64,000 bases of DNA from JAZKHT01 sp040385245 (lineage in GTDB: Bacteria > Pseudomonadota > Alphaproteobacteria > Rhodobacterales > Rhodobacteraceae). The DNA lies in assembly GCA_040385245.1 (NCBI GenBank), contig JAZKHT010000001.1, positions 682,001 to 746,000 on the forward strand, read 5' to 3'. Below are positions 50,213 to 58,501 of the stretch, in pieces (position 1 is the first letter of the stretch; every line of letters begins with the position of its first letter). Below the pieces are notes generated by a model. It ran no database searches and was not told the origin of the DNA. It saw nothing but the letters and a program-made list of their open reading frames with translations. A program made the position numbers and the translations under genes.

Positions 50213-51049
50213 TCAATCGGCAAAATCCCATCCGCGCCGACGGGGCACCCGGACAGCCAGCATCGGCTTCAGCAGCGGGTTGCGAAAGCGCGTCAGGTCC
50301 AGCGCCTCGTGGACGCCGGTGCTGATCTGTCCGTCGATCTGCGTCTGCACCAGCGACCGGGCGTAGAACGGCGCGTCGAGCATGGGCAGCACCTGACGCG
50401 GCACGACGCCCGGATCGGCACGGGTTTCGCGGCGCACCGCCCACAGGCTGCGGCGAAATGGCGTCAGGGGGGGCGGGTCGATCACTTGCACGTTTCCTGC
50501 GTGGTCGATCCCGATTCCCAGCGCCAGCTTGGACCCATCCGCCCGCGTGGCGTCATAAAAACACACCGCGCGATCGGGCAGCGGATAGCGTCCCCATGTC
50601 CAGAACCGGAAATCCGCCTCCAACGCTGCCGTGCCGAAATTGGCGTCGAAATAGCCGTGTCCCTGCCAACGGTGGCCTTGGGTCAGATCCACCTCGATCC
50701 GGGCGGTGGGGGCAAAGGGGCGCCAGGTGTGGCGGGGGTGCAGCGCCACCTCGACCCCGGTCACCGCGGCGGGCGTCAATGTGATCCGCCCGCGCACCGG
50801 GGTGACCATCGGCAGCGATCCGATCTCGTTTATGTCGATGATCAGCTGGCTTCCGGTCCAGTGCATCCGGCTGGGGCCAATGGTCAGCGTATCGGCACTT
50901 TGGCGCAGGGCAGGGCGGCCCCGGTCGGTCATGGTGAACCGCGCGCCGGGTCCATACGTGGCGACGTTGATGCAACAATGATCCTGCGGGTCGCGCCGCC
51001 CGGTCCACGCATACCAGGGCGAGAACACCGATCCGATGAACCCGATCAC
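50213..51049 (-). CDS. crtC: Hydroxyneurosporene synthase (carotenoid 1,2-hydratase)
   Basis: Adds water to the end of neurosporene, or of later intermediates. From the GTG at 51049, which overlaps the crtD stop in GTGA, the protein has 278 residues, near the R. capsulatus length. Blocks: FIGSVFSPWYAW, HCCINVATYGPGARFTMTDRGR, SRMHWTGSQLIIDINE. The same frame stays open upstream over the end of crtD and encodes DGYAWWYVDGVSDDG. That looks like an ordinary CrtC N-terminus, so the true start may be earlier with a non-standard codon. Confidence 0.9.
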   Translation of the reverse strand: MIGFIGSVFSPWYAWTGRRDPQDHCCINVATYGPGARFTMTDRGRPALRQSADTLTIGPSRMHWTGSQLIIDINEIGSLPMVTPVRGRITLTPAAVTGVEVALHPRHTWRPFAPTARIEVDLTQGHRWQGHGYFDANFGTAALEADFRFWTWGRYPLPDRAVCFYDATRADGSKLALGIGIDHAGNVQVIDPPPLTPFRRSLWAVRRETRADPGVVPRQVLPMLDAPFYARSLVQTQIDGQISTGVHEALDLTRFRNPLLKPMLAVRVPRRRGWDFAD

Positions 51050-52626
51050 CGAGACCGCGCGCGTCCCGTCATCCGAGACGCCATCGACATACCACCAGGC
51101 ATAGCCGTCGGGGCTGACGTCGATGCCAAAGTTCGGTCCGCCAGTATCGCCTCGGCCGCGTGCTGGCCGGACAGCGCCGCCATCGGCACCCCCGCCCCCG
51201 GATGCGCGCCGCCCCCCGCCAGATACAGCCCCGGCAGCGCCGTCCGCGCGCCCGGTCGTTGAAAGGCTGCCATCAACCCCTCGGGGCTGCGCCCGTAGAT
51301 TGCCCCCTGCGATCCAGGAAACAGCCGCCCCAGCATCGCCGGTGTGGTCAGGGTGTGTGGCAGCGGCAGGGGATCGAAGGTCAACCCCATCCGGGCCAGC
51401 CGGTCGAAGGTGCGGGTGCGGCATTGGCGTTCCTCGTCAGGGTCGTCAGGGTGGCCTGCGGGGCCGTTCACGATGATCTCGAACCGCTCCACCCCTTGGG
51501 CGGGGCCGGCGGCGCGGTCTTCAGCGCAGATGTAAAGTGTCGGCGCGGTTGGCATGTTCCCGGCACCGATGGGACCGAATTCGGCCAATGAGTCGTCGGT
51601 GAAGAACAGGTTGTGATGCACCAGGTCGCCTGCGCGCGGCCCCGTGGGCGTGGCGGCGAAGGCCCAGACCCATGCCGACAGGCTGCGTGGCGTGGCGGAT
51701 GTGGCGGGCACGGCGGCCTGTGCGGCGTCACCCATCAGCCCCGAGGTCAGGGCGGCGGGATCACCGTTGAACACCACCGCATCACACGGGTGCGTCCTGC
51801 CATCCGCCGTCTGCACGCCGGTGACATGCCCGCCCTGGCGCAGGATGCGGGCTGCCGGGGTGTCATACTGAAACACCACGCCCTGACTGCGCGCCACCTG
51901 CTCCAGCGCCAGCGCCAGCCGGTGCATCCCCCCCTGCACGGCCCAGACGCCCGCCGCCTCGGCCCGCCAGATCAGTGCCAGCACGGCGGGGGAATGGTCG
52001 GGCCGACCGCCCACATAGGTGGCATAGCGCCCGAACAGCTGGATCAGGCGCGGGTCGCGAAAGTGGCGGCGCAACAGGCGCGTCAACGTCATCCCCGGCA
52101 GCAAGGCGGGCCACAGGCGCGGGTCGCGCAGCGCCGCCCGAGCGATTGCGCCCGCGTCGGGGCGGGCCGCCTGCATCACCGGGGTTTCAAACGCGGAATA
52201 AAGGGCCTGTGCCAAGGCATCAAAGCGCAGGAAGGCGCGCGCCTCGTCCTGCCCGGCAAAGGCGCTGATCGCCGTCGCATTGGCCGCGCGGTCCGGCACC
52301 AGATCAAGCGTGCTGCCATCCGGCCACCAGTGCCGCGCAAGCACGGGCTGCGGCAGCAGGGTCAGATGATCGTCCAACCGCTGCCCCGCCAGCGCGAACA
52401 GCGCATCGAACGTGGCGCGCAGGGTCAGGACCGTCGGCCCCGCATCGACCGGCCCCGCCTCTGACGGCAGGGTGCGCATCTTGCCGCCCGGTCCTGCCGC
52501 CATGTCGATCACCGTGACGGGCACGTCCGACGCGGCCAGCCGGATCGCAGCGGCCAGCCCGCCCATCCCGGCCCCGATCACGACAACCCTGCCGCCGCCC
52601 GGACCTGTGCCCTTGCCTTGTATCAT
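51046..52626 (-). CDS. crtD: Methoxyneurosporene (hydroxyneurosporene) dehydrogenase
   Basis: CrtI-like FAD desaturase acting at C3,4 on hydroxylated/methoxylated neurosporene. The FAD motif IGAGMGGLAAAIRL starts near residue 17, with GGKMRTLPSEAGPVDAGPTVLT following. The usual CrtI-type ending YLAGGGAHPGAGVPMAALSGQHAAEAIL is present. The protein is 526 residues; about 30 residues after the conserved ending (DRTLASTSAPTAMPG...) look non-conserved and overlap what may be coding sequence of crtC. The start at 52626 lies 30 bases from a PpsR operator. Confidence 0.93.
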   Translation of the reverse strand: MIQGKGTGPGGGRVVVIGAGMGGLAAAIRLAASDVPVTVIDMAAGPGGKMRTLPSEAGPVDAGPTVLTLRATFDALFALAGQRLDDHLTLLPQPVLARHWWPDGSTLDLVPDRAANATAISAFAGQDEARAFLRFDALAQALYSAFETPVMQAARPDAGAIARAALRDPRLWPALLPGMTLTRLLRRHFRDPRLIQLFGRYATYVGGRPDHSPAVLALIWRAEAAGVWAVQGGMHRLALALEQVARSQGVVFQYDTPAARILRQGGHVTGVQTADGRTHPCDAVVFNGDPAALTSGLMGDAAQAAVPATSATPRSLSAWVWAFAATPTGPRAGDLVHHNLFFTDDSLAEFGPIGAGNMPTAPTLYICAEDRAAGPAQGVERFEIIVNGPAGHPDDPDEERQCRTRTFDRLARMGLTFDPLPLPHTLTTPAMLGRLFPGSQGAIYGRSPEGLMAAFQRPGARTALPGLYLAGGGAHPGAGVPMAALSGQHAAEAILADRTLASTSAPTAMPGGMSMASRMTGRARSR

Positions 52627-52655
52627 GCCGACAGAATGGGCGGCGGTGCGGCCTC

Positions 52656-52673
52656 TGTCCAGTCAGAATTACA
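52656..52673. promoter_or_regulatory. PpsR/CrtJ operator, crtD side
   Basis: TGTCCAGTCAGAATTACA fits TGT-N12-ACA; it is six bases from the next operator. The junction of the two sites, TTACACCGATGTGTAA (52669-52684), is itself a perfect palindrome. Confidence 0.65.
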
Positions 52674-52679
52674 CCGATG

Positions 52680-52697
52680 TGTAAGATTTAGTTTACA
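52680..52697. promoter_or_regulatory. PpsR/CrtJ operator, crtE side
   Basis: TGTAAGATTTAGTTTACA fits TGT-N12-ACA with TGTAA/TTACA arms. Paired sites separated by a few bases favour cooperative binding of PpsR tetramers, as known for bchC. Confidence 0.75.
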
Positions 52698-52750
52698 CAT
52701 TGCCGATGAAGGTGCAAGACTTGGGCCAGACGAGCGGCAAGGGGACAGTC

Positions 52751-53629
52751 ATGGCACTGGAAGCACGGATCGAATCGGCGGTTTCCGCAGCCATTTCCAT
52801 TGGACAGGGCCGGATGGGCGAGGCGCCATCCCGATTGGCGCAGGCACTTGACTATGCCGTGACGCCGGGCGGCGCGCGCATCCGGCCCACGATCCTTTTG
52901 TCCGTGGCCTTGGCCTGTGGCGATGACCGGCCCGGTCTGTCGAATGCCGCTGCGGCCGCGCTGGAGCTGGTGCATTGCGCCAGCCTTGTGCATGACGATC
53001 TGCCCTGCTTTGACGACGCCGATATCCGGCGCGGCAAGCCATCCGTCCACCGCGCGCATGGCGAACCCTTGGCCGTGCTGACAGGTGACAGCCTTATCAT
53101 CCTTGCCTTTGACATTCTGGCCCGCGCGGCGGGTGACACGCCGATGCGCGCGGTGCACCTGGTGTCCGCGCTGGCGCAGCGGTCGGGGATGCCGATGGGC
53201 ATCTGCGCAGGCCAGGGATGGGAGAGTGAGGCACAGGTGAACCTGTCGGCCTATCACCGCGCAAAAACCGGCGCGCTGTTCATCGCTGCGACCCAGATGG
53301 GGGCCATCGCGGCGGGACAAGAGGCGGAACCCTGGGAAGAACTGGGTGCCCGGATTGGCGAGGCGTTTCAGGTGGCGGATGATCTGCGTGACGCGCTGGA
53401 ATCGTCCGACAGCATGGGCAAGCCCGCAGGCCAGGACGCGGCGCACGGTCGCCCCTCGGCCGTGGCGGATATGGGCGTGCAAGGGGCTGTGCGCTATCTG
53501 AAGGATATTCTGGGCGGGGCCATCGCGTCGATCCCGTCTTGCCCGGGCGAGGCGCGGCTGGCCGAAATGGTGCGCCGGACCGCCGAAAAGATGACGCAAG
53601 TCGATCTTGCCGCCGCTGACCGGGGTTAG
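52751..53629 (+). CDS. crtE: Geranylgeranyl diphosphate synthase
   Basis: Makes GGPP for carotenoids and the bacteriochlorophyll tail. The 292 residues start MALEARIESA, matching the short start of R. capsulatus CrtE; an ATG at 52706 would only add non-conserved residues. First Asp-rich motif DDLPCFDD is at 82-89, with HDDLPC typical, and the second DDLRD at 210-214. It is followed by crtF two bases after the stop. Confidence 0.96.
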   Translation: MALEARIESAVSAAISIGQGRMGEAPSRLAQALDYAVTPGGARIRPTILLSVALACGDDRPGLSNAAAAALELVHCASLVHDDLPCFDDADIRRGKPSVHRAHGEPLAVLTGDSLIILAFDILARAAGDTPMRAVHLVSALAQRSGMPMGICAGQGWESEAQVNLSAYHRAKTGALFIAATQMGAIAAGQEAEPWEELGARIGEAFQVADDLRDALESSDSMGKPAGQDAAHGRPSAVADMGVQGAVRYLKDILGGAIASIPSCPGEARLAEMVRRTAEKMTQVDLAAADRG

Positions 53630-53631
53630 AG

Positions 53632-54771
53632 GTGACGGCCGTTTCGGGCCACGCCCAGCCCGTCGCCAAGCGGTTGGGTCTGCTGACGCGTTTGGCCCTT
53701 TCCCCTCGATTTCATGCCTTTGCCGCGCGTATTCCGGGGCTGAAGCACATTGCGCGGGCCGAAGGGCAGGCGCTGTTCGACATCGTTTCCGGCTTTGTCC
53801 AAAGTCAGGCGCTGCTGGCGCTGGTCGAGGCGCGCGTTCTGCACCGGCTGGCCGATGGTCCGCTGACCACTGCGGCGCTGGCGGCACCGGATGGCATTCC
53901 GACCGACCGGATGGCAGTCCTGTGTCAGGCGGGGGCCGCGCTGAAACTGCTGCGGCGGGACGGCGACCTGTGGCACCTTGCCCCCCGTGGGGCTGCGTTT
54001 CTGGCCGTGCCTGGGCTGGAATCGATGGTGCGGCATCATCCCGTTCTCTACCGCGATCTGGCCGATCCCTTGGCCTTTCTGAAAGGTGAGACGCAGCCCG
54101 AACTGGCGCAGTTCTGGCCCTATGTCTTTGGCGCGGGCGGGGCCACCGATCCGGGTGTGACGGCGCATTATTCGGCCTTGATGGCGGACAGCCAAGGGTT
54201 GGTCGCGGCTGATACGCTGCGACTGGTCAACCTGACATCGGTGTCGCATCTGATGGATGTGGGTGGCGGCACGGGGGCATTCCTGACGGCGGTCGGGCAG
54301 GCGCATCCGGCACTCAGAATGACCTTGTTTGACCTACCCGCCGTGGTGCCGGGCGCACATGCGCGCTTTGCAGCGGCGGGTCTGTCGGAACGGACGACGG
54401 TCGTGCCGGGGTCTTTCCGCGATGATCCGCTGCCGCGCGGTGCAGATGCGATCAGCCTGATCCGCGTTCTTTATGACCATCAGGACGCCACCGTCGCGCG
54501 CCTGCTGCATGCGGCGTTCGACGCGCTGCCGCCGGGCGGCCGAATCGTCATTTCCGAACCGATGTCAGGGGGCACCCGCCCCGATCCCGCCACCGATGTG
54601 TACTTTGCGCTTTACACTCTTGCCATGGGCACCGGGCGCACACGGTCTGCGGCGGAAATCGCGGAATTTCTAAGGCTTGCAGGGTTTGTAGGGGTCAAAA
54701 TCCACCCCGGATTCCGGTCTTTCGTCACCAGCGCCGTCACCGGAATGCGCCCTTCGGAGGCATCTGTGTAA
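53632..54771 (+). CDS. crtF: Hydroxyneurosporene O-methyltransferase
   Basis: SAM-dependent enzyme that methylates the 1-hydroxyl group of neurosporene derivatives, giving the methoxy group of spheroidene. The 379 residues start at GTG (53632). An N-terminal helical domain of the plant O-methyltransferase type (ALVEARVLHRLADGPLTTAALA) precedes SAM motif I LMDVGGGTGAFL near 205-216. It is coupled to crtE. Two PpsR operators for bchC start six bases after its stop. Confidence 0.95.
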   Translation: MTAVSGHAQPVAKRLGLLTRLALSPRFHAFAARIPGLKHIARAEGQALFDIVSGFVQSQALLALVEARVLHRLADGPLTTAALAAPDGIPTDRMAVLCQAGAALKLLRRDGDLWHLAPRGAAFLAVPGLESMVRHHPVLYRDLADPLAFLKGETQPELAQFWPYVFGAGGATDPGVTAHYSALMADSQGLVAADTLRLVNLTSVSHLMDVGGGTGAFLTAVGQAHPALRMTLFDLPAVVPGAHARFAAAGLSERTTVVPGSFRDDPLPRGADAISLIRVLYDHQDATVARLLHAAFDALPPGGRIVISEPMSGGTRPDPATDVYFALYTLAMGTGRTRSAAEIAEFLRLAGFVGVKIHPGFRSFVTSAVTGMRPSEASV

Positions 54772-54776
54772 AAAAG

Positions 54777-54794
54777 TGTCTAATTAAATTGACA
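54777..54794. promoter_or_regulatory. PpsR/CrtJ operator 1 of bchC
   Basis: TGTCTAATTAAATTGACA fits TGT-N12-ACA. It is separated by exactly eight bases from operator 2, the arrangement described for the R. capsulatus bchC promoter. Confidence 0.8.
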
Positions 54795-54802
54795 CTGCCG
54801 TG

Positions 54803-54820
54803 TGTAAGTCTAAACTTACA
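54803..54820. promoter_or_regulatory. PpsR/CrtJ operator 2 of bchC
   Basis: TGTAAGTCTAAACTTACA has perfect TGTAAGT/ACTTACA arms, the most symmetrical of all sites in this window. It lies 71 bases before the bchC start. Confidence 0.85.
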
Positions 54821-54891
54821 GTTAAGCCGAGATGCCCACACCGACTCCCGTATCCGGGACGGGATGGGCCGGGCAAAAGGGGGAAGAAACC

Positions 54892-55836
54892 GTGCGAACG
54901 ACCGCTGTGATCCTGTCAGGACCGAAAGAGCTGGGGCTACAAAGCCTTGGCCTTGTGCGCCCTGCCGACGGCGATCTGGTGGTCGAGATCGGTCATTCCG
55001 GCATTTCGACCGGCACGGAAAAACTGTTCTGGTCCGGCACGATGCCGCCCTTTCCCGGCATGGGATATCCGCTTGTTCCGGGGTACGAAGCCGCGGGCGA
55101 AGTGGTCGAGGCAGCCCCCGGTTCGGGGTTCAGGCCCGGCGATCATGTCTTTGTCCCCGGTGCCAACTGCTTTGAGGGCGATGTGCGCGGCCTGTTCGGC
55201 GGCGCCTCCCGGCATCTGGTCACCTCTGCCGCCCGCGTCGCCCGGATCGACCCCGGCATGGGGGCCAGCGGTGCGCTGCTGGCCTTGGCGGCCACCGCGC
55301 GCCATGCGCTGGCGGGGTTCAACACAGCACTTCCCGATCTGATTGTGGGCCACGGCACGCTGGGCCGGTTGCTGGCGCGCCTGACCATCGCCGCCGGTGC
55401 GCCTGCGCCGACGGTCTGGGAAACCGATCCGCAGCGCCGCACGGGTGAGTTTGACTATGCCGTCATCGACCCCGCCGACGATACCCGCCGCAATTACCGC
55501 GCCGTCTATGATGCGAGCGGGGCCAAGGGGTTGCTGGATCAGTTGATCCAGCGCCTTGCCAAGGGCGGTGAAGTTGTTCTGGCCGGGTTCTACACCGAAC
55601 CCGTCGCCTTTGCCTTTCCGCCCGCCTTCATGAAAGAGGCGCGCATCCGCATCGCGTCCGAATGGACACCCGAAGACCTGACCGCGACCCGCGCCCTGAT
55701 TGAAAGCGGCGCTTTGTCGCTGGCAGGCCTGATCACCCACACCCGTCCGGCGGCGGATGCAACGGCGGCCTATCACACGGCCTTTACCGACGCATCCTGC
55801 CTGAAGATGATCCTCGATTGGAAAGGTCACGCATGA
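54892..55836 (+). CDS. bchC: 3-hydroxyethyl bacteriochlorophyllide a dehydrogenase
   Basis: Zinc-free MDR-type dehydrogenase that oxidises the 3-hydroxyethyl group to acetyl. The GTG start at 54892 is preceded by GGGGGAAG and gives 314 residues, as in Rhodobacter. An ATG 20 codons upstream lies very near the operators and is less likely. Blocks: SGISTGTEKLFWSG, GYPLVPGYEAAGEVVE and VGHGTLGRLLARL in the cofactor fold. It leads bchCXYZ-puf, the superoperon known in Rhodobacter. The stop overlaps bchX (ATGA). Confidence 0.95.
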   Translation: MRTTAVILSGPKELGLQSLGLVRPADGDLVVEIGHSGISTGTEKLFWSGTMPPFPGMGYPLVPGYEAAGEVVEAAPGSGFRPGDHVFVPGANCFEGDVRGLFGGASRHLVTSAARVARIDPGMGASGALLALAATARHALAGFNTALPDLIVGHGTLGRLLARLTIAAGAPAPTVWETDPQRRTGEFDYAVIDPADDTRRNYRAVYDASGAKGLLDQLIQRLAKGGEVVLAGFYTEPVAFAFPPAFMKEARIRIASEWTPEDLTATRALIESGALSLAGLITHTRPAADATAAYHTAFTDASCLKMILDWKGHA

Positions 55837-56837
55837 CCCTCGATATTCCGAACCTCAAGGACTTTGACGCCCGCCTGCGGGACGAGGCGGCCGAAGAGCC
55901 GACGCTGGAAATCCCGCAAGGCGAGCCGACCAAGAAAACCCAGATCATTGCGATCTATGGCAAGGGCGGCATCGGCAAATCCTTCACCCTTGCGAACCTG
56001 AGCCATATGATGGCCGAGATGGGCAAGCGCGTGCTGCTGATCGGCTGCGACCCCAAGTCCGACACCACCAGCCTGTTGTTCGGCGGCAAGGCCTGCCCCA
56101 CGATCATCGAAACCTCCACCCGCAAGAAACTGGCGGGGGAAGAGGTGAAGATCGGGGACGTCTGCTTTAAACGCGGCGGCGTGTTCGCGATGGAATTGGG
56201 CGGACCAGAGGTCGGGCGCGGTTGCGGTGGGCGTGGCATCATCCACGGGTTTGAGTTGCTGGAAAAGCTGGGGTTCCACGACTGGGACTTCGACTATGTG
56301 CTGCTCGATTTTCTGGGCGACGTGGTTTGCGGCGGGTTTGGTCTGCCGATTGCCCGCGACATGGCGCAAAAGGTGATCCTGGTCGCGTCGAACGACCTGC
56401 AAAGCCTGTATGTCGCCAACAACGTCTGCTCCGCCGTGGAATACTTCCGCAAACTGGGCGGCAATGTCGGCATCGCGGGCCTTGTGATCAACAAGGACGA
56501 TGGCACGGGCGAGGCTGCGGCATTTGCCGAAGTGGTCGGCATTCCGGTGCTGGCGGCCATCCCGCAGGACGATGACCTGCGCAAGAAATCCGCGAACTAT
56601 CAGATCGTCGGATCGTATGAAAGCCAGTGGGGCGGCCTGTTCGCGGCCCTTGGCGATGCGGTGGCAATCGCCCCGCCCGTGCGCCCGAAACCGCTGACGC
56701 AAGACGGCCTGCTTGGCCTGTTCAGCGCCGAGGCGACAGGGGCCGACTTTGTGCTGACCCCCGCCACCGATCTGGACATGCGCGGCAAGAATGCAGCGCC
56801 GATGAAATCGCTCGAAGTGGTCTACGACGATGTGTGA
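55833..56837 (+). CDS. bchX: Chlorophyllide a reductase, iron protein X
   Basis: NifH-like ATPase that feeds electrons to BchYZ for reduction of ring B, making the bacteriochlorin. The 334 residues begin MTLDIPNLKDFDARL. P-loop GKGGIGKS is at 43-50 and the 4Fe-4S cysteines are Cys131 (GRGCGGRG) and Cys166 (VVCGGF). The stop lies inside a tiny frame that leads to bchY. Confidence 0.97.
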   Translation: MTLDIPNLKDFDARLRDEAAEEPTLEIPQGEPTKKTQIIAIYGKGGIGKSFTLANLSHMMAEMGKRVLLIGCDPKSDTTSLLFGGKACPTIIETSTRKKLAGEEVKIGDVCFKRGGVFAMELGGPEVGRGCGGRGIIHGFELLEKLGFHDWDFDYVLLDFLGDVVCGGFGLPIARDMAQKVILVASNDLQSLYVANNVCSAVEYFRKLGGNVGIAGLVINKDDGTGEAAAFAEVVGIPVLAAIPQDDDLRKKSANYQIVGSYESQWGGLFAALGDAVAIAPPVRPKPLTQDGLLGLFSAEATGADFVLTPATDLDMRGKNAAPMKSLEVVYDDV

Positions 56838-56895
56838 TCTGGACGCCCTTGCGAAATTGGAAGCGGCGCTGCGGGCGCTGGGGGGCCGGAAATGA
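56830..56895 (+). CDS. Possible 21-residue micro-ORF linking bchX and bchY
   Basis: An ATG eight bases before the end of bchX opens a frame of 21 codons (MCDLDALAKLEAAL... ending GGRK). Its TGA overlaps the bchY ATG by four bases. The predicted peptide is a short amphipathic, Leu/Ala-rich helix. By closing the 54-base gap it would carry ribosomes from bchX into bchY. Whether the peptide itself matters cannot be seen. Confidence 0.4.
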   Translation: MCDLDALAKLEAALRALGGRK

Positions 56896-58451
56896 CCGGC
56901 GAAATCCGCTATGACACTGCAGCACAAACCCCTGTATCCATTGGGATTCCGGGCGACGCCGCACCTGTGATCGCGGATGGCATGGGCTGTCATGCCGGGG
57001 CGGCCGAGATGGCGGCGGCGGCGCGGGCGGCGGGCAATTCCGACATCCTTGACCAATATGCCGCCGATTATCCGCAAGGCCCGCACGACAAACCGCAAAG
57101 CATGTGCCCTGCCTTCGGGTCGTTGCGCGTCGGGCTGCGGATGCGGCGGGTGGCGACGGTGCTGTCGGGGTCTGCGTGCTGCGTCTACGGGCTGACCTTC
57201 GTGTCGCATTTCTACGGGGCGCGGCGGTCGGTGGGATATGTTCCGTTCAATTCGGAATCCCTTGTGACGGGAAAGCTGTTCGAGGACATCCGCGATGCGG
57301 TGCATGAACTGGCCGATCCCGAACGATATGACGCGGTGGTGATCACCAACCTGTGCGTGCCCACAGCCAGCGGGGTGCCGCTGAAACTGTTGCCAAACGA
57401 AATCAACGGGGTGCGGATCGTCGGCATCGACGTTCCCGGTTTCGGTGTGCCCACCCACGCCGAGGCCAAGGACGTTCTGGCCGGTGCCATGCTGAAATAC
57501 GCCCGCGCCGAGATCGAAGCGGGACCCGTGGCAAAGCCCCTTGCCGCGCGGTCTGACCGCCCGGCCGTTGCCCTGCTGGGCGAGATGTTCCCCGCCGACC
57601 CGATGATGATCGGCGCAATGCTGGCCCCGATGGGCCTTGCGGCCGGTCCCGTGGTGCCGTGCCGCGAATGGCGCGAGTTGTATGCAGCACTTGATTGTGG
57701 CGTGGCGGCGGCGATCCATCCCTTTTACACCGCCGCCATCCGCGAATTCCAGTCGGCCGGGCGCAAGATCGTTGGTTCCGCCCCCGTGGGCCATGATGGC
57801 ACCGCCGATTGGCTGGCCGCGATTGGCGACGCCTACAACGTTGAACCGGCAAAGATTGCCGCTGCCCAGAACGCCTTTTTGCCCGCCATCAAGGCGGCGC
57901 TTGCGGGCAACCGCGTCAACGGTCGCATCACGCTGAGCGGATACGAAGGTTCGGAACTGCTGGTCGCGCGCCTGCTGATCGAAAGCGGGGCGGAAGTGGT
58001 CTATGTCGGCACCGCCTGCGCCAAGAACCAGTGGTCCGAGGCGGACCGCCTGTGGTTGGAGCAAAAGGGTGTGGCGGTGAAATACCGCGCCAGCCTGCAA
58101 GACGACTGCATGGCGATGGAGGCGTTCCGTCCCGATCTGGCCATCGGCACGACTCCCGTGGTGCAAAAGGCAAAAGAGCTTGCGATTCCAGCACTATACT
58201 TCACGAACCTGATTTCCGCGCGCCCCCTGATGGGCATCGCAGGGGCAGGGTCGCTGCAAGAGGTTGTGAATGCCGCCATCGCCAACAAGGCGCGCATGGA
58301 CGGCATGAAGGATTTCTTCGAAGGCGTCGGCACCGGCGACACCGCGGGCATCTGGGAAGGCGCGCCGAACCTGCGCCCCGACTTCCGCGCGCAGCATCAG
58401 AAAAAGCTCGACAAAGCTGCCAAGGCCGCCAAGGCCGAGGAGATGATGTGA
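56892..58451 (+). CDS. bchY: Chlorophyllide a reductase subunit Y
   Basis: NifD/NifK-like catalytic subunit, 519 residues. Cysteine-bearing blocks CPAFGSLRVGLRMRR and GSACCVYGLTFVSHFYGARR near residues 75-115, with NLCVPTASGVPL, provide the cluster site. The acidic/Lys-rich end (KKLDKAAKAAKAEEMM) is typical. It lies in the bchXYZ order. Confidence 0.96.
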   Translation: MTGEIRYDTAAQTPVSIGIPGDAAPVIADGMGCHAGAAEMAAAARAAGNSDILDQYAADYPQGPHDKPQSMCPAFGSLRVGLRMRRVATVLSGSACCVYGLTFVSHFYGARRSVGYVPFNSESLVTGKLFEDIRDAVHELADPERYDAVVITNLCVPTASGVPLKLLPNEINGVRIVGIDVPGFGVPTHAEAKDVLAGAMLKYARAEIEAGPVAKPLAARSDRPAVALLGEMFPADPMMIGAMLAPMGLAAGPVVPCREWRELYAALDCGVAAAIHPFYTAAIREFQSAGRKIVGSAPVGHDGTADWLAAIGDAYNVEPAKIAAAQNAFLPAIKAALAGNRVNGRITLSGYEGSELLVARLLIESGAEVVYVGTACAKNQWSEADRLWLEQKGVAVKYRASLQDDCMAMEAFRPDLAIGTTPVVQKAKELAIPALYFTNLISARPLMGIAGAGSLQEVVNAAIANKARMDGMKDFFEGVGTGDTAGIWEGAPNLRPDFRAQHQKKLDKAAKAAKAEEMM

Positions 58452-58501
58452 TGGGCTGTTTTCAGGCGCACAAATCCGGTCGCGGGGTGGCGTCATGCTG
58501 A
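58451..58501 (+). CDS. Possible 16-residue micro-ORF linking bchY and bchZ
   Basis: The A of the bchY TGA starts an ATG (TGATG). The 16-codon frame MGCFQAHKSGRGVASC ends with a TGA inside the first codons of bchZ. With the similar frame before bchY it gives unbroken stop/start coupling through bchXYZ. The chance of a short frame like this is high, so confidence is low. Confidence 0.3.
   Translation: MGCFQAHKSGRGVASC

Noticed and set aside
51046..51140. Sequencing frameshift near the end of crtD
   Set aside because: A GTGA overlap gives a consistent crtC start of normal length, so no error needs to be assumed; the overlap is reported as a finding instead.
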